From NCBI GenBank assembly GCA_030609865.1, contig JAUWSZ010000169.1, forward strand, positions 1 to 6,187: a stretch of 6,187 nt of DNA, read 5' to 3'. This document shows, piece by piece, positions 5,628 to 6,187 of this stretch; positions within the stretch are counted from its first letter, which is position 1, and every line of letters starts with the position of its first letter. The notes below the pieces were generated by a model, which had not been told where the DNA came from, did no database searches, and saw nothing but the letters and a program-made list of their open reading frames with translations. Source of the stretch: a bacterium. Lineage in GTDB: Bacteria > Desulfobacterota > DSWW01. A program made the position numbers and the translations under genes.

Positions 5628-6187
5628 TCAAGTGGGGAGGCCCTCTTTTCTCACCCACTCATCGAAGGGGACAAATTCGGGAGGTCGAAAGGGGATCCCT
5701 TCCGGATCCGTGGAGATGGGGTAACGGCCGAACTGCTTGGCCGCTGCCACGGCTGTGTGTACATTTTCGACCGGCGTACGCACCGGGACGAGGTTGACGA
5801 GGAGCGTGAACCTGCCCTTGCCGGCTCCTTCCCGGATCACCTTGCGTATGGTATCCGCAATGGCTTGGGGAGGCCCCTCTTCGATGAGGGTGGGACGTAT
5901 GTTGAGCATGAGACATACCTTCTTCTCGTCGGCATACGATCGCACCGAAGGGATTCCGACCTCCTCGTAGTCCTCTGCCCAGACGAGCAGGAAGAAGGGA
6001 CGCATGGCCTTGAATCGATTCCCCGGAAGCATCATGTCCATCTTTATGTCCAGCACCTCCCTTGGGTTCTTTACTGTTCTTTCTCCCCAACTACCCGCAT
6101 CCATGACCGTGCGCATCGGCGTCGATGTAGCCCGGATGACCTTCTCGATGTAGGGAAGACAGAACTCCCGTACCATCTCCACGGTCA
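5628..6187 (-). CDS. Uroporphyrinogen-decarboxylase-like protein, C-terminal part only
   Basis: The last ~186 residues of a minus-strand gene whose start lies beyond the right edge; the frame stays open to base 6187. A GTG at 6180-6182 is therefore probably internal. The sequence fits the C-terminal half of the URO-D/MtaA-like barrel superfamily. It has an EFCLPYIEKVI opening helix, then LNIRPTLIEEGPPQAIADTIR (resembling the GN-I-P-x-LL-x-GTPEEV segment), and then PVRTPVENVHTAVAAAKQFGRYPI, the family's usual TP-x-EN-V-x-A...YGRYP ending. Members include heme-pathway uroporphyrinogen decarboxylase and corrinoid-linked methyltransferases. The divergent segment after the first helix makes a true HemE unlikely, and a methyltransferase-like or uncharacterised role is more likely. 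The catalytic N-terminal part is not visible, so substrate cannot be inferred. It runs convergent to the DUF433 gene with about 80 bp between the stops and is GC-rich like serA/purA. Confidence 0.7.
   Translation of the reverse strand, partial: TVEMVREFCLPYIEKVIRATSTPMRTVMDAGSWGERTVKNPREVLDIKMDMMLPGNRFKAMRPFFLLVWAEDYEEVGIPSVRSYADEKKVCLMLNIRPTLIEEGPPQAIADTIRKVIREGAGKGRFTLLVNLVPVRTPVENVHTAVAAAKQFGRYPISTDPEGIPFRPPEFVPFDEWVRKEGLPT

Overview
This looks like a piece of a bacterial chromosome from a GC-rich anaerobe. A deltaproteobacterial (Desulfobacterota or Syntrophales-like) origin is my best guess. It rests on the housekeeping protein sequences, a serA-purA pairing, and a uroporphyrinogen-decarboxylase-like protein of a kind I associate with such organisms. 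No ribosomal RNA or lineage marker in the window settles it.

Layout: (1) Positions 1-2893 are ordinary GC-rich housekeeping DNA. They hold the 5'-truncated serA (first enzyme of the phosphorylated serine pathway) and the complete purA (first committed step from IMP to AMP), on the same strand 109 bp apart. (2) Positions 2904-3219 form a tRNA transcription unit: a good sigma-70-type promoter just after purA, tRNA-Lys(UUU), tRNA-Glu(UUC), and a strong intrinsic terminator. (3) Positions 3220-5546 are a clearly more AT-rich insert. Hand-counted 60-base blocks give about 37-48% GC in the first gene there, against about 67% in purA and 63% in the last gene. The insert carries a tightly coupled pair of unrecognised genes (297 and 102 aa), a CcbP-like calcium-binding family gene, an intergenic stretch with three perfect inverted repeats, and a DUF433-type antitoxin gene with no visible toxin partner. 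No integrase, transposase or flanking repeat is seen. (4) From 5628 to the right edge, on the minus strand and GC-rich again, is the C-terminal half of a uroporphyrinogen-decarboxylase-like protein.

The serA, purA and tRNA part serves core biosynthesis and translation. The insert behaves like a small accessory island beside tRNA genes. Its most interesting content is the two-gene cassette of unknown function with its own candidate promoter, and the orphan antitoxin gene behind a hairpin-rich leader. I found no CRISPR array, insertion sequence or recognisable defence system.
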